The notes beneath the pieces are model-generated. The model saw only the letters and a list, made by a program, of their open reading frames with translations, did not search any database and was not told the origin of the DNA. Shown here piece after piece: positions 60,660 to 64,000 of a stretch of 64,000 bases of DNA. Position 1 is the first letter of the stretch; each line of letters begins with the position of its first letter. The DNA is taken from contig LSYV01000070.1 of assembly GCA_001584585.1 (NCBI GenBank), positions 11,790 through 75,789 of the forward strand. Reading direction: 5' to 3'. Source of the DNA: Gonium pectorale (taxonomy: Eukaryota > Chlorophyta > Chlorophyceae > Chlamydomonadales > Volvocaceae). Position numbers and translations under genes: made by a program.

Positions 60660-63600
60660 TTACAGCAGCTTCCGGCGCGTGTAGCGCACGCGGCAGGGCT
60701 TGGGCCCGATGACCATGGACTCGTAGTCGGCGCCGGGCACGGGGTCCAGCAGCTCGAACTCGAAGTTGCGCAGCAGCACCGACCAGATCGACTTGATCTG
60801 CGGGGGAAACAGGACCAGGACAAGGACCGAAAGAAAGGTGAGCACCAGGAGGACGCGAAGTTAGGTTTCGGCAGGGTTGCATGCTTTGACTCTACAACCC
60901 TAATTAACGGATGAGAGTACTGCGCGGTCGTACCGGGTACCGTAGGATACCCGGAGGTAATACAGCAATGGACATGTAGGACTGGCAACATTGGCGGTGA
61001 GGAAAAGACGGGGCGCGGACACTGCGCCGTCGCCTGAAGGAGCCGCACGCGGGGAGAAACGTCATAGGCCCTGTTTCGAGCGCACCTGGAGGTAGGCGAA
61101 GTTCTGGCCGATGCAGGCGTGGCGGCCGGCGCCGAAGCCAATGAAAGCGTAGTTGCGGTTCTGCTCCTCGCGCGGCGGCGCGAAGCGGTCGGGATCGTAC
61201 TGCTTGGGGTTCTTGAAGATGTGCGGCAGCATGTGCGCGAAGTTGGGAGAGGCCGCCACGACGTCGCCCTGCACACAACACAGCACGGCCCGGCATTAGG
61301 TCTAGATTGCAACAACGGATGGTGTCTACACGTGTGGGAGCCTTGCCACCCGCTTGCACAACGTACAAAATTAGACGGCCCAAAGAGCAGAGCGGAGGTA
61401 ACGGCCGAGTGTCCGCACACACGATACGCGTGTTGGTGCAGGCGTGTGCAAACTTGCCTTGGGGATGACGTACGACTTGCCGTCGCTGGTGGTGACCTCG
61501 AAGGGCTTCTTGGCGTAGCGCATCACCAGCAGCAGCGGCGGGTGCATGCGCAGCGCCTCCGTGATGTTGCGGTGGAGCACCTCCATGTCGGACAGCGCCT
61601 CGAACGACAGGGTGGTGCCGTGCTTGGCAATGATGGCCTTCTGCTCCTCAACCGCCGGGTTCCAGGCCTTGTCCTGCGCGGGCGTCGCCGCAGGTGCAGG
61701 GGAAATGGCGGGGAGTCGCATGCGCGCGTCGTATACAGCGGGCGGGGTGTGAGCGGTGAGGGCGCGCCTCTCGCCCACCCTGACCCAAACTGCCCCCCAT
61801 GCGGGCACCGTGCACGCTTCCCCCACGTTGCAAGGCTTCTCCATCGAGAGTGTCGTGGATCCAAAGGATGAAGCTGGAGTCACCTCCCGGTCTGCCATCA
61901 GGCCCTGGATGGCGGTCACTCCTGCCGCAAGGTGCCCCCTTCGGCGCCCGCACCTTGTTGGCGGCCATGAAGATGCCCGTCCACGAGGTGGTGATGGAGC
62001 TGGTGTGCTGCCCCGCGAACAGGACCGCGATCAGCAGTCCGGTGATCTCCTCCTCGGTCAGCGCGCGCCCGCCCAGCACGTTCTGGTACCTACGAGACAA
62101 AGCACCCCCGTCAGTCAGGCAAGGCAGCCAAAGCGCTCTTCTTCTGAAGGAAGGCGTACCAAGACGGATCAGGAGTAGGCGCGAACTTTGCGTGACCTGC
62201 TGCTTGTTGAATGCGCGCATTGTAACAAGCGCGGGTACAGGCTGTGCCACTAAGTGACTACCGCAGCCAGCCGTTGCGCTCCCCTTCCGTATCCGATACG
62301 AGGAGACGGCCGTTTCAGATCAGTGAGATGGAGGCAGCATCCATGCCAGGACCCAGCACCCACTTGGCGTCGCAGAACTGCTGCAGGACGTCCTCCTCGC
62401 GCGTGTTGGAAGCGCGGCGCTGGCGGATGACCTTGGCGAAGATCTCCGACAGCTGCTTGCGGCACCTGGGCGGGGGAGGCGGGGCAGACGCGGAGCACCA
62501 GCTCAAGTGATGCATGCCCGTTACTGTGCATCGCAGAAGTACACGGGAAGGAGACACGCGCTGAAATATATTCCGCTATGGAAACCACTGGACCGTCGGC
62601 CGCCCCACCGATGCTCAATGCCCCCACCCCCAGGTCGCCCATCCGCCCCGCCACGCTTCACCTGTCGCGCTTCCAGTGCGCGGGGATGGGCGCATAGGGG
62701 AAGAAGACCGAGAGCGGCACCATGCCCTCGTCCAGGCCGTGCAGCAGGTCGGCCACCTGCTCAAACAGGTGCTCACGCACCTCACGTCCTGCGGGCGTGG
62801 ATCACACACAAACGGTGGTGGTCGTCGCCGAACTACCATGCAGGGAAATCACCCCTTCGACAACCTCGGGCGCTGGGTCCTACAACGACACCATCACTTT
62901 CGCGCTTACGCTCGACGTATGCGTCGTTTCATTTCAATACAGCACATAACATGGTTTGCCGTATATGGGTGGGCCGTACAGTACAACACTACCATATACT
63001 ATTCTGAGCGGGAGCTCTGCGAATGAGGTCATAAGGCCAGGCGCGAGCTAATAGGCACTCGCTCGGCGACGCAGCAGGACTGCTGGAGAACAAGGCGTCG
63101 CAGCGTGCACGACGCGACGCCCGCCCAGTCCGCCGGGCCGGCATGCTCACCCAGCAGCGTACGGGCGGCGGTGAGGGTGACGAGCTTGCAGAACTCGTCC
63201 TTGAAGTCAATGACGCCGGTGTCGCCCCACTTCGCGAAGTACTCCTGCAGAGAGGGAGGGGGGCAGGGGCGCGGTGTTCTGAGAAACCGCACGGTCTTGC
63301 CGCTCTACGGTTTAAACCACAGTCTCACTGTTGGAGCCTGCCATCAAGCATATTTAACCCATACGCATGTATACAACGGCATCAATCCTGTATAACCCAC
63401 AGCGTCGAAACCATGCCCCGTCGCTGCCATGCGAGTGCCCTCAGCGTCATCCAGGTACGGACATGTACAGGTAAGTACGGCCCTCCGTACGACACGGCCC
63501 AGCCCTGACGGGTCAGCCACTCCACACAAACGAGAGCAATACACAGGACGTGTCCCTCACCTCGGCCTCCTTGTTGAAGTGCGGGACGTAGGACTTGAGG

Positions 63601-64000
63601 CGGTTCTTGGTGAGCGCCTCCGTGAACATGCGGAACTGCTCGGTGCGGATTTTCTGATCCACATCAAACACCACGCCCTTGCCGAAGGTCGGCACGTTGA
63701 AGTCATACACCTGTATGTAGGGGTGCCGGTACGCCCATCCGTACCGCCATGCGGGTCAACTCGAGACTCTAACCGTCGAGTTTTGACCTATCTAGGGGCT
63801 TAAGGTGCTCCATGGTTGTTCATGGGCAAGGGGGGAGCAGGTTTTAGAGGGTAAGGGGGCTTACCTCAGACTGGCTCATCTCATCGTCGCCAGCCTTGAA
63901 GAAGTGCGGGGCCACCTCCGGGCCAATTAGGAAAGTGACGCGCTTGTGAGCCACCGGCACCGTAAACACCTCCCCATGCTTGGCGTAGCCCTCCTCCAGC
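60660..64000 (-). CDS. CYP51: Sterol 14-alpha-demethylase (cytochrome P450 CYP51), 5' end outside the window
   Basis: It removes the 14-alpha methyl group of a sterol precursor (obtusifoliol-type in plants and algae) at the ER membrane. Exons visible: 64000-63865 (partial), 63710-63561, 63244-63150, 62788-62662, 62465-62374, 62089-61954, 61673-61458, 61268-61086 and 60797-60660. Diagnostic segments: GEVFTVPVAHKRVTFLIGPE, VYDFNVPTFGKGVVFDVDQK (B-C region), LLIAVLFAGQHTSSITTSWT (I helix of CYP51 type), NITEALRMHPPLLLVMRYAK (ExxR), PKQYDPDRFAPPREEQN and FIGFGAGRHACIGQNFAYLQ with the heme-ligand Cys. The intron 61269-61457 has a GC donor (AAG|gcaagt). The N-terminal membrane anchor and start codon lie beyond 64000. 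Confidence 0.95.
62897..62940 (+). repeat. Short element shared with a cap methyltransferase intron, copy 2
   Basis: Matches 21858-21900: a 17-base identical block TTTCGCGCTTACGCTCG, one mismatch, CGTATGCGT, then a similar pyrimidine-rich end. It lies in the CYP51 intron 62789-63149. Confidence 0.75.

Noticed and set aside
1..64000. CRISPR arrays, operons, rRNA or tRNA genes
   Set aside because: No regular repeat-spacer array, no polycistronic gene packing and no rRNA-like sequence is visible. I could not confirm any tRNA cloverleaf by eye; a tRNAscan-SE run would settle that.

Overview
The window is nuclear DNA from a ciliated, plastid-bearing green alga, most likely a chlorophyte of the Chlamydomonas/Volvox type. 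Four observations point there: intron-rich, GC-rich coding exons in lower-GC spacers; axonemal genes (outer-arm dynein light chain 1, CFAP45); plastid genes (coproporphyrinogen III oxidase, an OEP61/TPR7-like envelope protein) beside a plant/fungal-type CYP51; and algal-style TGTAA motifs downstream of several stop codons. Two runs of N (14713-15670 and 54550-55532) show that it is a draft assembly. I built all gene models by hand from splice sites, reading-frame continuity and remembered family sequences; none is backed by transcripts.

Layout, left to right: a repeat-bearing spacer; a secreted glycosyltransferase-like gene (-, 1285-3946); GMP synthase (+, 6108-9470), convergent with axonemal dynein light chain 1 (-, 10100-11870); a small basic protein of unknown function (-, 13246-14087); the first gap; a very long CMTR2-type mRNA cap methyltransferase carrying a G-patch (-, 16424-23529); CFAP45 (-, 24769-27803), divergent from a small acylated SVIP-like protein (+, 28273-29430); coproporphyrinogen III oxidase (-, 31043-33759), divergent from the OEP61-like TPR/STI1 tail-anchored protein (+, 34708-38601); the 20-exon RNA helicase UPF1 (-, 39835-48285), divergent from a small coiled-coil gene (+, 48861-49663); a G3BP-like NTF2/RRM/RGG protein (-, 50723-52829); LINE retrotransposon remains around the second gap (-, about 53900-59700); and a 5'-truncated CYP51 (-, 60660 to the window end).

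The genes are not an operon and have no single shared pathway. Loose themes are RNA metabolism (CMTR2, UPF1, G3BP), cilia (LC1, CFAP45), and plastid/ER or membrane biology (CPX, OEP61-like, SVIP-like, CYP51). The most unusual observations are the G-patch inside a CMTR2-type protein, the SVIP-like gene that only appears after splicing four small exons, four GC-AG introns in four different genes, a 30-nt microexon in UPF1, and a roughly 43-bp element shared by introns of two unrelated genes. I saw no clear sign of an undescribed multi-gene system.
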